Source: Panorpa germanica (lineage: Eukaryota; Arthropoda; Insecta; Mecoptera; Panorpidae). Taken from it: a stretch of DNA of 64,000 nt. The position numbers and the translations under genes are program-made. Shown in pieces: positions 20,060-32,423 of the stretch (position 1 is the stretch's first letter; each line of letters begins with the position of its first letter). The notes beneath the pieces were generated by a model. It made no database searches. It was not told where the DNA came from and worked only from the letters and a program-made list of their open reading frames with translations. The stretch covers positions 3,534,001 through 3,598,000 of the forward strand of contig OY783205.1 of NCBI GenBank assembly GCA_963678705.1. Reading direction: 5' to 3'.

Positions 20060-22600
20060 TTTTTTTTTTTTTTTATTATTATTATTTACTGCTATAACTA
20101 ATTTTGTACAATTAACCAATAGCTTATCTCTAATACTAATCTAAACAAAAGAATAACGTCGAGTGTTATCCAGTGATAATACTCGTTCATTCATACTAGT
20201 TCGAACGGCTTCGTTCTCTTTAGCCTTCGCTGCAACCCGTCAGTGTCGAGCAACTGTACCACTTCATCATTTGCGTGTTGATGGAGTCGTTCCTTGTGCT
20301 TCTTAGCATGTTTTTTGATTTCTTCAGCAACTGTAGTGATTCCTAGATCCTTATGGATGTCTACGTTACGAACGTACCACGGCGCGTTAACTATGTTACG
20401 TAGTACTTTGTTCTGAAATGTCTGGATGATTTTGATGTTACTGTCTTTGGTGCAACCCCACAGTTGGATACCATACGTCCACACTGGCTTTAGTATTTGC
20501 TGATATATTATTAACTTATTATGTAAGGATAACAATGCTTGTCGTCCCATTAGCCAATACATTTTTTTATATCTGATTCCCATTTCTTCTTTCTTTTTCT
20601 TCACGTGTGCCTTCCAACGCAATTTGGCATCTAGTGTCATCCCCAAATATTTCGCCGTGTTTGCATGCGGGATAGCTTGTCCATTTGTTGTTACTGGTCG
20701 GTGATTAACTTTTTTATTCGTAAAGTTAATGTGTACCGACTTGCTTTCATTTAGTTTTATTCTCCATTTGCTTGTCCAAGTGGTAACATTATTCAAAGCT
20801 TCTTGCACTTTATCCGTTGCTTCTTCCATATTATTAGCTATTGCCATTATAGCTGTGTCATCGGCAAAAGTGGTTATTATAGTACCATTGGTTAGTGGTA
20901 AGTCACTAGTGTATAAAGTATACAGGACAGGACCCAATACATTTCCTTGTGGGACGCCTGCAGCTATATTCTTTCATTCGGAGAATTGGTCTTCAACTTT
21001 TACTCTGAAAAGTCGGCCTGCTATATAGGAATTCAGTAATTCGCTGAGTTGTCTGGGTAACATCCTATCTATTTTATATGCCAGTCCTTTGTGCCAGACC
21101 TTATCAAATGCCTGAGAAACATCAAGGAATACTGTCGAGCATATTTTCTTTTCTTCCAGTGCTTTTTCAATAACATTAGTGATGCGGTGTACTTGGTCTA
21201 TGGTTGAGTGTTTATCTCTAAATCCAAACTGATGGTTTGGAATTAGTTGTTTACACTCTATCAATACTTTAAGGCGCTTTAGTACTAGTCTTTCAAATAG
21301 TTTACCAATTATTGGTAGTAGCGAAATTGGTCTGTAAGATTTCTCTGTAGGGGTTTTTCCTGGTTTAAGGATCATAATAACTTCGGCAACTTTCCAATGG
21401 AGCGGTACGTATCTCAGCCGTAACACTGCATTGAAAAGGTGCGTCAGTTTGATTACGCCTTTTCTTGGTAATTCTTTTAAGACTTCTCCGGTAATGAGAT
21501 CATAACCTGGTGTTTTTTTGGACTTTATATTCTTTATTTCCTTTTTCAGTTCCTTCGGAGTTATCCTTTTAATTACTTCTTCGATATTATTTTCCCCTTG
21601 TTGGATATTTTCCTCTTCTTGATTTGGATGCGGCTGAAAAGTGTTTTCCAGATGCTCTGCAAATAACTCCCCTTTTTCTGCATTATCTCTTGCCCAACTT
21701 CCATCTTCTCTTTGGATGGGTGAAGATTGCATTTTCGGACTTTTTATGTTTTTCGTTACTTTTCATAGTGAGTACTCTGTATCTTTATCATCTGTTAATT
21801 CACTCAGAAAGTGATTTAAGGATTAATTTTTTATTGTTTGAATTTCATCGGTCAGTTGACGTGTCAGTCTGTTTAGTACTTTCTTATCATCTGTGTTTCT
21901 TGTACTCTGCCACTTTCTTCTAGCTTTACGTTTACCTTTGATAAGCTCCATAATTTCCTTAGGATAACAATTTCCCTTTGTTTTCCTTTCTATTTGGGGT
22001 GTATTTCTCCATACTGCCTGCTGGATATCACACACTAGTTTGCCCACTTCGTCGTCTATTTGGCCAGCATTATTTAGTGGTACATTTAATGTAATCCTAT
22101 TTTCAATTACTGCTCTACATTTGTTCCAGTCAGTCCATTTATTTGCTAGCGTGGCTGGTTGTTTTCTCTTAATCATTCTCTCACTCCGTGTTAGAGTTAT
22201 TGGTGAGTGGTCTGAAGACAGATCAGCGCTATCCTTAATATTTATAAAATTGGTGGATATTTTTCTTAGTATAAAGAAGTCTATTAAATCCGGTTTTTTT
22301 CCTCTGTCAGTGGGCCAGTAAGTTGGTTTGCCTGTTAATTCCTTGTCGCACCGGTATTTCTTTACTGCTTCGAGTAGTTCTTTGCCTTTTGATGATGTAA
22401 TTCTTGAGCCCCATTTGGTTAAACTTGATTCAATAAGTTTATATAAGTTAGGAATATGTCATCATTCCCCCAGAGTGTAGTAATCATGGTTTATGTTGTT
22501 GAATTAAATGTTTAATTTCTGTAATTTTTTTGCAATGCTCCGTTCAGGTTCCACAGAATGAAACAGTTGTTATTGTTTACTTTGTTTTGTCTCGCCATAT
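20060..22600 (-). mobile_element. Jockey-like non-LTR retrotransposon, truncated
   Basis: The reversed element ends in a poly(A) tail (T run at 20060-20074 on the plus strand) with AATAATAAT before it. It contains an apurinic-endonuclease remnant and reverse transcriptase in one reading frame; no ORF1 or gag is seen. It sits only ~70 bp from the 3' end of Helitron 1. The 5' limit (~22600) is approximate. Confidence 0.75.
20191..22600 (-). pseudogene. Endonuclease-reverse transcriptase ORF2 of non-LTR element
   Basis: Read from ~22600 leftward: a start-like MARQNK with FILWNLNGALQ (endonuclease N-terminus), an internal deletion, endonuclease C-terminus with GKKPDLIDFFI and LSSDHSPITLT (~22310-22180), a linker (22176-21823), and then reverse transcriptase: YRPISLLPIIGKLFERL, FGFRDKHSTIDQ, VFLDVSQAFDKVWH, AAGVPQGNVLGP and the catalytic TTFADDTAIMA (~20857-20868), ending in a thumb/C-terminal region at 20191. 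Motifs fit the Jockey superfamily. Inactivating changes: TAA at 21823, a further stop before ~21732, TGA at 20974-20976 inside RT, stops in the endonuclease, and the internal deletion. Most frames stay in register, so the insertion is not very old. Confidence 0.8.
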
Positions 22601-22800
22601 CAGTTTTGACTAAATTAATGTAAGTTATATGCACATCTGATACCATTTGTTAAGAGCTACAGACGCTTAATTTACTGTAATATTCCCTCACCCCTGATTG
22701 TAATGTGAAATTCTGGCAGAGTTTGTATGCAATTACATTGCTATTATGCACAATGTAAAACTATAACAGTGTGTTACAGTCAGAGTCAGCCACTAGTTTT
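22601..22800. other. Short host stretch, nothing recognised
   Basis: AT-rich sequence between the retroelement and the first microexon-type unit. No supported gene or repeat. Confidence 0.4.
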
Positions 22801-22957
22801 ATAATTCAGAGATTTTATATTTAATAACTAATCAGCTTCATGACAAAGATTCAGTTTTGTAGAACATTCTTCTGATTGCGTTTTATCTGTTTTACTTTCA
22901 TACTTGTATCAATATTCTAAATAACCGCAGTGCGCAAAGCTAAAATAAGTAAGTTTA

Positions 22958-23384
22958 GATCGTCCGCACACGGGTCGACTGATTGCAAACTCGAAGTTTT
23001 CAACGAAAATGAAAAAAGAGCCATGTCGAGCCGTGTTTCGTAACTCTATTGAATTTTCAACAATATCATAATAGGGGATTTTATATGTGTCGTATTATGA
23101 GATATTTGTATGTGTTTATGTATTTAAATACTTTTGAATAGTATTTTTGCATATCTCTGTTCATGATGTCACCATCAAAAGCATGGAAAAAGCACGCCCT
23201 GCGACCGAGAAACACAGTCACTGAAAACCAGTTTGAAATCAGTTTATTTTCGTTCGTGCCGTGTGTTTTCTCTGACTCGTATACACTTCGCTCTCTCACT
23301 AACAACACAGGTGCATTCTCATTCGGGTCAGATATATTCTTCGAGGCTCTGGTTTGTAATCAGTCGACTCGTGTGCGGAGGGCA
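22958..23384. mobile_element. 427-bp MITE with TTA target duplication
   Basis: Inverted ends: CCGCACACGGGTCGACTG (from ~22963) against the reverse complement of CAGTCGACTCGTGTGCGG (to ~23378). It lies inside microexon unit 1: the other units read AAGTTTACTAAACC, while here AAGTTTA...TTACTAAACC brackets the insertion, giving a 3-bp TTA duplication (22955-22957 and 23385-23387). The 3-bp TWA duplication fits PIF/Harbinger-type MITEs. No coding capacity. Confidence 0.7.
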
Positions 23385-23439
23385 TTACTAAACCTAATTT
23401 TTACTAATTACTATTACGAGCGAAGGTAATAAGGCCCCA

Positions 23440-23970
23440 AAGTTAAATACTCACAAGCAGTACTTCAACACACTTGAAATTATGACAAAAAACAGATATA
23501 TAGAAGTCTCAGACAGAAAGATCCCTTCACATTTACCATTGTGTATGTCACATGTATGCAGTGTTGCTCAAACTTTGACTAAAGGGGCTAATTGGTTATT
23601 GATTTTCGTTTTCAGTCAGTGAAATTTCAGCTAACAGTGAAATGAGGTACTAAACAGTAGTTTCAGAGTGAAAATAATTACATCCGCTCGGTAATTAAAA
23701 GAACCCAAGTCGCATGCGTGGTGTTTGCAAATATAGAAGGTTCGAGAACTAGTTTCCTTTCACTTTTCCCTCGCTCGCACCGTCGAATTTGCAACATTGC
23801 AGACATTTGTAACAGAAGGTTCCAGAGTTAGATTCTCTTTATCCCCACTACACGCTGTTACAAGTTTGCAATCTTTGGTGTTAGAACTGCTTCTTAGCGG
23901 CACCTCGCTAAATTTGTAACAATTAAGTTTAAAATAATATTTTTTCCAACAAATTTCAAAATTTCAAAAA
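23440..23970. other. Possible 5' part of a decayed LTR element
   Basis: 531 bp without a gene. It precedes a gag remnant and may include its LTR or leader, but no LTR ends or primer-binding site could be fixed. Confidence 0.3.
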
Positions 23971-24660
23971 ATGGGGGCAGAAATATTAAAAGAATTAAGC
24001 GAGATGATAGTATCACAAAAGAACGAAATCAGTGACAAGTTTCAAGCAATACAAGAGCAGGCTAAAAAATCTAAAGATTAAATTTGTGTAAAGTTTCAAA
24101 CACAATTGCACGCGGTAGCAGAAGTTTGTATGGGATCTAAGAAAAAACTACAAATGCGCATGGACATGATAGAAGACAATATAGTCAAAGCAAAGTCTGT
24201 AATCCGTGACGAATCGACAAGTGCTGGCGGAGATGAGGACTCGAGAAATGCAAGAACGTGTTGAACTCGACCGAAAAGATGTAAAGCAACTGGCAGCAGC
24301 CTAGTTAGCCCCACTTGCCGAGAGGACACGGGTTCTTTAAAGTTCTTATGACAATTTGAGCTCTTATGATGGAACTATCATAGGGCAAGAATATGAAGTT
24401 CTGTTTACAGCTATAGCCAAATTAAACAACTGGAACCAAAGTATTGCGCGGGTCAGTTAGCGGCCATGTTGCGCGGCTCGGCATAAATCGCATTTCAGAA
24501 AATAACCTCTAAGCACCGGCGGTAAGATTTATAGGCGATGAAAAAATAAGTTGTCGAGAAATAACATTACCAAAAGAGGAAGATGTGTCTACCTCTAATG
24601 CAGAGACGAGAGTTGGACTAAAAAAAATCTCCAATCATTAAGAGGGCCTGGTGTGCAGCT
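23971..24660 (+). pseudogene. Retroelement gag remnant
   Basis: Starts ATG at 23971 with a helical N-terminal stretch (MGAEILKELSEMIVSQ...) stopped at 24079-24081. Later pieces in shifting frames read SSYDGTIIGQEYEVLFTA (~24357 onward) and QLAAMLRGSA (~24452), a pattern typical of the capsid region of LTR-retrotransposon gag in insects (F/YDG..W..Y...F and QLAA.LRG.A). Many stops and frameshifts; no pol follows because a MITE (24702) and other sequence replace it. Confidence 0.5.
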
Positions 24661-24701
24661 ATATCTAGTCTGAGTTGTAAGGTCAGACTCTTTATGCTTA
24701 A

Positions 24702-25435
24702 GGCCTGTCTCAGTATGGGACCGTATTTAAGCGTCGGCGTATTCGGACGTAAATCGGCGGATTGAAGTAGCTACAAAGCAAACCGCCTATGTGTGTCACA
24801 ATACATGTTTATACTAATTTATTTATCTATATTTATGATACAGCATCCTGTTGATGTTTACGTCATAAATCTAGTGTGCTTGAATATTAAGATAAGGGTA
24901 TATTATCTTATTTTATGTTATTGGTTTTTGTTTTGTTATTGTTTTGTTAGCCTGTAGTGATCTCCTGTAGTCGTCAGATAACTAACTTGTGAACTGTAGG
25001 GGGTGTATTGGAGTTCTTTAGCACTAATATAATTTATTATGAGAGCAAACTTTAACTTTAATTTTTATCGATACACTACTGGTATTAAAGGGACATACTC
25101 GTCATACGCGATGTCGCGATAGAGGCGAAAAGACCCGTATTGCAGCGAAAGAAGAAGCGATCTTAGGTATCCCCTCCAGTCTAGGCGGCTGTTTGTATTT
25201 ACAAAGGTTCGGATAGTATATCGTTGTAGTAGTAGTAACGATTAGATAAAATTCGCCTTTATACGCTTCTAATGTGCGAGGTAGTGCCGCCCGTATTCGG
25301 ACGGCCTTGTAGCGTGCAGTCTGAGAGCTCCAGAGCGATCTCATTACATTTACATGGTTCGGATAGGTAAAGCGTAGTAGCCCGTATACGTCCGGCAGAA
25401 ATTCGCTTAAATACGGTCCCATACTGAGACAGGCC
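24702..25435. mobile_element. 734-bp MITE with TAA target duplication
   Basis: Perfect-looking inverted ends GGCCTGTCTCAGTATGGGAC (24702 onward) and its complement ending 25435, flanked by TAA on both sides (24699-24701 and 25436-25438). This fits a PIF/Harbinger-type MITE. Internally it has GC-richer sub-terminal repeats (CGTATTCGGACG at ~24739, CGTATTCGGACG again at ~25291). The 106-codon minus ORF inside it runs through the terminal repeat and is not a gene. Confidence 0.75.
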
Positions 25436-25438
25436 TAA

Positions 25439-26560
25439 AGTGTCTAGCTGGGACTTGCGCGTGTTCTCAGCTAAACCCTTGAGAGTGGGGGTAGCGGAGA
25501 CGCAAGTCCTGACACGTAGAACAGACGAGCCCTAGCGTTTGGTTCTAAGCCCTTATGGCTTATGCAATAATATAATATAATATATGAATACAACGCGAAC
25601 ACATTTTAAACTAACAATAAAATCTAAAGCATAAAGTCTTAAAATAACAATAACATTCATAATATCTTAAATTACAAAAGCAAATTAAGATTACACATTT
25701 ATGAATAAGTCCATTTCTATCCAGGACCTTTAAAATGAACAATTAGCTTTTGGTAAATTGAAGTAATAGTTGATACTGTCATTACTGTTACTGTTACTGA
25801 CATTAACGCATAGCTTTATTTTTCATTAGTACCAACAAATTACGAGAGTAGACGGTAAGTAGACAGGAAAACATTTCACCATCGTTTTACATTAACAATT
25901 CGTTTTTCTTTTCTAACTTTACGTAATTTTACATAACGCATTCTCTTGAGAATACGATTGATACCTTTAATTTTAATATTATTATACGTGTACTGTACAC
26001 AAAGCTAAGAACTATAATTGACCAGGAAATGTTTGCATTACGTTACTAACTTAACTGTGCAATATCGTACTAACGACACGGGCTGGAAAGATCGCATCAA
26101 GTTCGATAGGATTTATGACTAAAAGAAATAATTCTAGATTTATGTAATTATGACTGGGATAAATATTCAGACGTGAAACAAAAAAATTAAGTTAAGTATG
26201 TTAAAAGCAGCTGACAGGTAGTCATAACGCGTGTTTGTTACTTTATACTAATAACAGTAGAAAATGAAATAAAATACAACACAGTTACCGTCTGAGGTTA
26301 AGTAACCTAAAAGCACGTGGTAGTATGACCTTTTTGTAAAGTGTCTTTTTAATCAAATGCACTAACGTTAATCACTTTTAACTATTAAATTGTATATTTC
26401 ATATTAAACCGCTTGTAGTTCTGTTATGAAAATTAGAAATAAACGCAAAAGTTCGTGTTTCACTTTTTGGTTTTTCACTCTCTTTTTTTATTACTGTGGC
26501 AAACTAAAATTTCTGCAATATAATAATGACCTGGTTTTAATGGCTTTGTATTTAATGGTT
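25439..26560. other. Host sequence without recognised gene
   Basis: The first ~120 bp (to ~25560) are GC-richer and may belong to the decayed retroelement upstream. The rest is AT-rich with no long ORF. One weak exon-like spot lies at ~25833-25857 (ATTAG acceptor, 25 nt, GTAAGT), which is not a multiple of three and is not counted with the array. Confidence 0.4.
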
Positions 26561-26859
26561 ATCTGATTATCCATTTTAGGTTTTATTTTAATAATTCAGT
26601 TTAGGCGAATGTTCATCTGATTGATTTTTATCTGTTTTACTTTCATTTTTTATCAATATTCTAAACCTGGCAGGTCTCACAACCCTAATGAGTAAGTCTA
26701 CTAAACCTTAGTTTTACTTATTAATATTACGAGCAAAGTTAAGAACATATACATTGGGCCATGTGTTACTACCCAACACTTCCTAAGTGATAATATTTCT
26801 AAAGTAATGACCTGGTAATGATCTTTAAAATTCGTTGCTTGACCTATGGTGGAGTCTCA

Positions 26860-27400
26860 TTATGACTGTGTAGCATTATGTCGTTTTCAGTTATGGTCGA
26901 ATATGGCCGATCTGTCATCACGACGCAGGCTGCTCTTCGGAAGCACTTTAACATTCCGCATTATGTTACAATCCCTAGCAACAGGACAATAAGACGTTGG
27001 ATCCTTGCATTGGAAGTAACTGAATCCACAGCACATCGCAAATCGTGCCATATTACAATTTGTCGCTATGGCCGAACAGTAACAGTCACAGCTGGACTTT
27101 CTGTTTCAATGCCGCAAAACTTTTTAGAGCAGCAAGTCCAGCAATTGAGTGAAGACACAACTCTGCTCGACTTGTGTCTGTGAGGTGGGATGGCCAGCGC
27201 GTTCGCCATATTTAGACATGTGCGACGTTTTTCTGTGGGTCTATTTGAGTTTAAGACCCGAATTATCGAGGAATCATCCGCCATACCCGTTGAAATGTGC
27301 AGAAAAGCAGTCTAAACTTTAGAAGTAGACTACCTACATCAGTGTATTGCTGCTGAAAGTCGCCATCTTGCTAATATGGAATTCAAAATTAAAGGAAAAA
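26860..27400 (+). pseudogene. Tc1/mariner-like transposase remnant (internally deleted)
   Basis: The N-terminal part (26878-27183) reads FSVMVEYGRSVITTQAALRK...NIP...PSNRTIRRWI..., a helix-turn-helix arrangement seen at the start of a common insect Tc1/mariner-related transposase group. After a stop and shift, ~27280-27390 reads VEMCRKAV...LHQCIAAESRHLANMEFK, matching the C-terminal tail of the same group. The whole DDE catalytic core between them is missing. It lies between microexon units 2 and 3. Confidence 0.5.
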
Positions 27401-28740
27401 TTATATTATATACTATTAGTTTTGTTACACCTCCTCAAAACCAGGTAATTACTTCTGCCCAACCCTATCTTTGTACATGTTGGAAAGTGCTGGCTATAAT
27501 AGTGTATTAGTCTGTCGCTAGTTTTCTAGTTCGGCGGTTTTATATTAACGGCTAGTTAGCAGAGGTTTCGTAGAACATTCACCTCATTGAGTTTTATCTT
27601 TTACTTTTATCTTATATCAATATTCTGAATCTGCACTGGTTGGCCAGGTCGACAAAGTAAGTTTCTAAACCTAATTAATCAATATGACAAGCAAAGTAAA
27701 TAATGTACCATATGGGGTGGGTCATCCCTTCTGTCCAACAATTCTCAAAGTTAAATATAACTTTGATGTTATATTTAAATGTGTTGGAAAGTACACCTAA
27801 CCTTATTGGCAGATAATTTTATATTTACTGGCTTATCATTTAATCATGGCTTTAGTTTTGCGGAACATTCATGTGATTGATTCTAATTTATTTTTCTTTC
27901 ATGTTTGTATCAATATTCTAAACGTACGTAGGTCCCACAACTGTAAGAAGTAAGTTTTCTAAACCTAATTATTACTAATTAGTATTAAACCTGAAAGAAA
28001 ATCTAATTTTGTATTTATTTGCTTATCATTTAATGATAGTTTCAGTTTCTCAGAACATTCATTTATTTGTTTTTTATCTGTTTTACTTTCATACTTGTAT
28101 CAATAATCTATAACTGCTCAGGTCGCACAACTACAAAAAGTAAGTTTACTAAACCTTACTTTTACTAATTAGTAATAAACTTAAAAGTAAATCTAATTTT
28201 ATATTTATTTGATAATCATTTGATGCTACAGTTTCGTAGAACATTCATTTATTTGCTTTTTATCTGTTTTATTTTCATGCTTGTATAAGGACGCACAGCT
28301 GCGAAGAGTAAGTTTACTACCTCTTAAGTTACCTTAATACACATACAAAATTTCATCTTTCTATCTTTTACGAATTAAAAGTTATACAGGAAAAAGTGAT
28401 TTTCTTTTCTGTTTTTCCAAATTTACGGGTTTTCATACCACCATACGAATCGCGTAAACATATAAGAAAATATACATACACCTGGGACATTATAATATAT
28501 GTCGATATTTAAATGTGTTTGAAAGTAAACCTTAACTTTATTGGCAGATATTTTGCATTTATTGGCTAATCATTTGACGATAGCTTTAGTTTCAGAGAAC
28601 ATTTATATATTTATTTTTTATTTGTTTTACTTTCATGCTTGTATCAATATTCTAAATGTGCGCAGAAACTAGAACAGATAACTGTAAGTTTACTAAGCCA
28701 AGTTTTTAATAATTAGAGTTAGGAGCGAACAATAAATACG

Positions 28741-31700
28741 AATAGATTCGCCAGTGTTAACAAAATAACTGGACCATGCTCAAAGTTGTATCCACAGGTA
28801 AATTCGTGGCATACAACAGACCTCCTGCAGTTCACTATTTACTACATACAAACCGTCTTGGCAGTTCAAATTCAACCTTTTAAACTTCAAAATTATAAAA
28901 GGTTGAATTTACTATAGCTTTAATATCTACATTATTGTCTAATGGAATTACGCACACAAATAGGATTCTTCAAGATCATTGCCATATCTTTGGAACGTTA
29001 GAAAGTTATTGCCATGTTATCACAGTACCTAGGCAAATTGCCACTTGTCGTCGAACTCTTTGTTGCTTTGCAATTCTATCTTGATAAGTGTACATATACG
29101 TTCTTGTGCTATGTTTGACATCTTGTGCGATGTTAAGTTCATTGGTTTAGATACACAACTGATAATTGTTTCTAGTTGTTAGGTGTACTATGCATGAGAA
29201 AGTATCTAAGTTCACTCACCTCACGTAATATTCAAAATAGTTGTGTCCAACATGCTTCTTAATTTAGCACATTATCTTTTTCGTTCATCTCAATTTGAAG
29301 AAGAACCAGTAGAAACTCTAACGTCAAACACTTCATCCTCCTATTTCAAATAATTTATGTGCCTTAACGGTCACGTGGGATTACTCTTCTTACTGTTGTC
29401 CTCATTTCCCTTTCCTCCAGTATGTAAGTAACCCCATCGTTTAACGCAGCGTACTTCAGTGCAATGCTTCAGTCTACTTTGTTCGATTGCTTCCATCATC
29501 ATTCGGACAATCCTACACCTATAACCACGTGTAACGCAATTTTAATGTTTCACAAAACGGTTGCTAAAACAGGCGGTAAATAATCTAGTTTCCATGGGTT
29601 CCACATTGAGCAAGTGTTGCCACACAATAAAGGCAATAGCATATATTTAACGTAAGAAAATGGTAAAATGGAGCTCGATGCACCTATCTCATTACTGAAA
29701 TTTTTTAATTATTGAATAATTTTGATTGATTTCAAATTATTAATTATTTTAATCTCTTCAAGGAACTAGTGCATATTATAACGCGCTAAGATTTTTCAAT
29801 AATAACCCTTGGTTGGTAAATAACTGTAGTTTAACCATACAAAATACGTGGGTTACATTTTTCGTTAGGTATCGGTGTTCGGTTAACTAGAATTGAGAAA
29901 TACATTTTTTGGGTTAACTGTAATGTAATTGAGTATTAAAATGGGCTCTTAGTATTAAGTCGTGTGACAGAGATATGTCAACACCCTAAATTATTATTTG
30001 CGTTTCATAGTTGAGCTATAAAGTCAATGATTGTTATTATTTGGAAAATGAAGTACCAATTACATATGTAAATTACATTAAGTATCAATATTTTGTATTA
30101 ATTTAAAAACGATCGGTGAATGCAGTATATTTTATAGGCGGCCGGCCCCATAAGTCAAGTGAGGGTAATTTTACAGGGGATAAAACCTTTTCGGTGCATA
30201 AAAGAAATGTATTGGAGGAAATGAATGCAGTTTGATTGATTTTAATGTTATTAACGTTTGTATAATGGCTTATTTAGCTTAAATTTTTACATTAAATTTT
30301 TATGGGGTGTATTAAATAAATTCAATTTAGTTTTTTCGCAATTTTTATTTGGTGTCTAAAATAAACACATACGTACTTATTACCCCAGTATAACATTAAA
30401 AATCAAAAACAGTCTCAGTTCGCCAGGTTAACTCACAGTTTTGTCTGTTGCTCGGTCTAATAACTGGTCACTGGTCACTATTTTCCATTTTCTTCTTGTT
30501 TTTTGAAATTTTACCCTCTATATTTTTCGCTTTATAAGACTGGAAAAAAATAATGTTTGACTAAAAGCAGCAGTAGTTTATTTCGGACGCACCTTCTGTT
30601 CCTTCTTTCGGTTCCACATCTTGCTCCTTGTCACAATTATGAAGTTTCCTTTGTAAGCAAACCATGATGTAATCTGATCGGTTTCGTAAAACAGAAATTC
30701 AAATTTCAAATAGATATATGTCCGTCAACTTTTGTATATTTGAAAAAATAGCAAAAACAAATTGGCAATTATGAAGTTATATTTAAAAAAAAAAAAAATT
30801 AAAAAAGACCTTTTCTTTATTAAAAAATATTTAAATAATAGTTGTAGAGCGTTAGAAATCCTTTTAAATGATGTATTCGTACGATAAGTTTATATACTAC
30901 AAAGGGTTCTAGAAATGTGGACAAAATTGTAAACACTGCACTGTTGAATGTCATCCGATGTTTTGAATCAATGCCAATTCTTTGCTAATTAGTATTATTA
31001 AATATATACTTGTTAAAATGTCCCTTTTGTTCAACTCTGCAGACCAAATCCCAACATATATTATTGATGAATTAGTTACTGCAAATGTTTTCTGGCTTAG
31101 TGTTGCCATCTATTCAACCTGTCAAATTTCCGTAAAGGTCATCTTGATTTATGAGATTTATCTGTAATGTGTATTTATCCTAATAGAACACATTTCTGAA
31201 AAAAAAGGGATTTCGTGGAAAAAACATTTAATAATTTTCAATTCACTAAACAAAAGTCGTCCTTGAGGAGGTTAATGCAATCACTTAGAATTGAACAAAG
31301 ATTCTCTACACACAACTTATCTATATCTTTAACGACTCTTATACGAATCTTCAACGATCTGTTTCAATCTGTTCCAATCTTGTACGATTCTTGTCCGCAT
31401 TGTTTGTAGGGTTATTGATAGAGTGATCCACGGGTTGGCACAGAAAATAAAATGTAAATATTTGGGATTTAAATTTCACTTGCTCAATGTGCGACAAATT
31501 AAATCTCTCACAAAAACAAAGCGATAAAATAATTTCCATCGTTGTGCGTAGTTTGTGAGTATGACAACTTCAACTAGACACTGACACGACGTCACAGTTC
31601 GTTTGTTTGTGTGTGTGTGTTTTCACTTTATTTAACGTTTTTCATTGTAACGTCGTTTTGTATTTAGGCATAGGCAAGTTTAATCTTATTTTATTTAAGT

Positions 31701-32423
31701 CAAATAAATCTGATAATTGTTAATCATTTAAAAAATTATTGAGCAGTGCCTCTCAGAGAGAAGTGGGAAGGTGGTTAGAAAAGAAGCAATTGCTGTAGAT
31801 CTCTCAAGTAGAAACCTTCAACTCAATAAATTGAGACTGGTTACTTCGATTTTGCGGGGCCTCAAATGCATCAGCTTCTCTTACTTCCTCTGAGAGGCGC
31901 TATCTTACAGGAGTGCGTTCTAATCATACCCTCTTTATTTTTACAAATTACGCTTCAACTTACGATGCATCAACAGGAACTGACATTCTTTTTTATAACA
32001 CGTGCAGTAAAACAGATTCTTGTTATATATTTTAAACTAATGCATGACAATATTATAATCTTCTCTAGACATAAGTTTCTCCATTTTTCCAATGAAACCT
32101 GGATATAATGTTTCAGTTATCCTTGCAGGCATGTCAACGTGTAGGGATCGTTTTAAAGAAACTTTACTTTCAACTTTACTATGTCTTCAGACTAAACATT
32201 GAATTGTTTGTTCAAAATGCAGGAAGTAAGTTTCAAACCAATCTGCAGGAATCTTTGTTGAATTAAGAGTGCACAAATTTAACACAACAATTTACAAAAC
32301 AGATCGTAAGTATTACATAACTGAAATAATCATTTACGTTGTATGCTTACTGGACTCTATTACTCGTCTGTTATTACTTTTCCTTTTACTGTTAGTATGT
32401 TTATTTTTAATAATTCTTTATAG
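28741..32423. other. Host intron/intergenic sequence
   Basis: 3.7 kb with no ORF of convincing quality. Contains (GT)n at ~31600-31620 and a GC-rich patch CGGCCGGCCCC at ~30140. It holds three of the CAG-N3-GTAAGT sites described separately (29421, 32223, 32303). Confidence 0.5.

Larger units (their letters stand above)
22800..28740 (+). repeat. Dispersed tandem array of seven microexon-like units
   Basis: Seven diverged copies share CAGAACATTC, TTTTATCTGTTTTACTTTCA, TTGTATCAATATTCTAAA, then an acceptor AG, a short core, and GTAAGTTTACTAAACCTTA. The cores are 22931-22948, 26674-26691, 27648-27656, 27932-27949, 28122-28139, 28290-28307 and 28666-28683: 18 nt each, 9 nt in the third. Examples: GTCGCACAACTACAAAAA, GTCCCACAACTGTAAGAA, GACGCACAGCTGCGAAGA. 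Each has a pyrimidine tract before AG and a consensus donor after, as expected of exons. All cores are multiples of three, and all are open when read with two bases completing an upstream codon (phase 1). Units 4-6 are adjacent (~190 bp apart); the others are separated by insertions. Interpretation as duplicated microexons of a plus-strand gene is inference. Confidence 0.55.

Noticed and set aside
25102..25422. 106-codon minus-strand ORF
   Set aside because: It lies wholly inside the 734-bp MITE and reads through its terminal inverted repeat; no domain.
25833..25857. 25-nt exon-like segment between ATTAG and GTAAGT
   Set aside because: Not a multiple of three, weak acceptor context, and not related to the repeated units.
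31748..31904. Possible MITE (AGTGCCTCTCAGAG / CTCTGAGAGGCGCT ends)
   Set aside because: Only ~14 bp of imperfect inverted repeat and no target duplication could be found.
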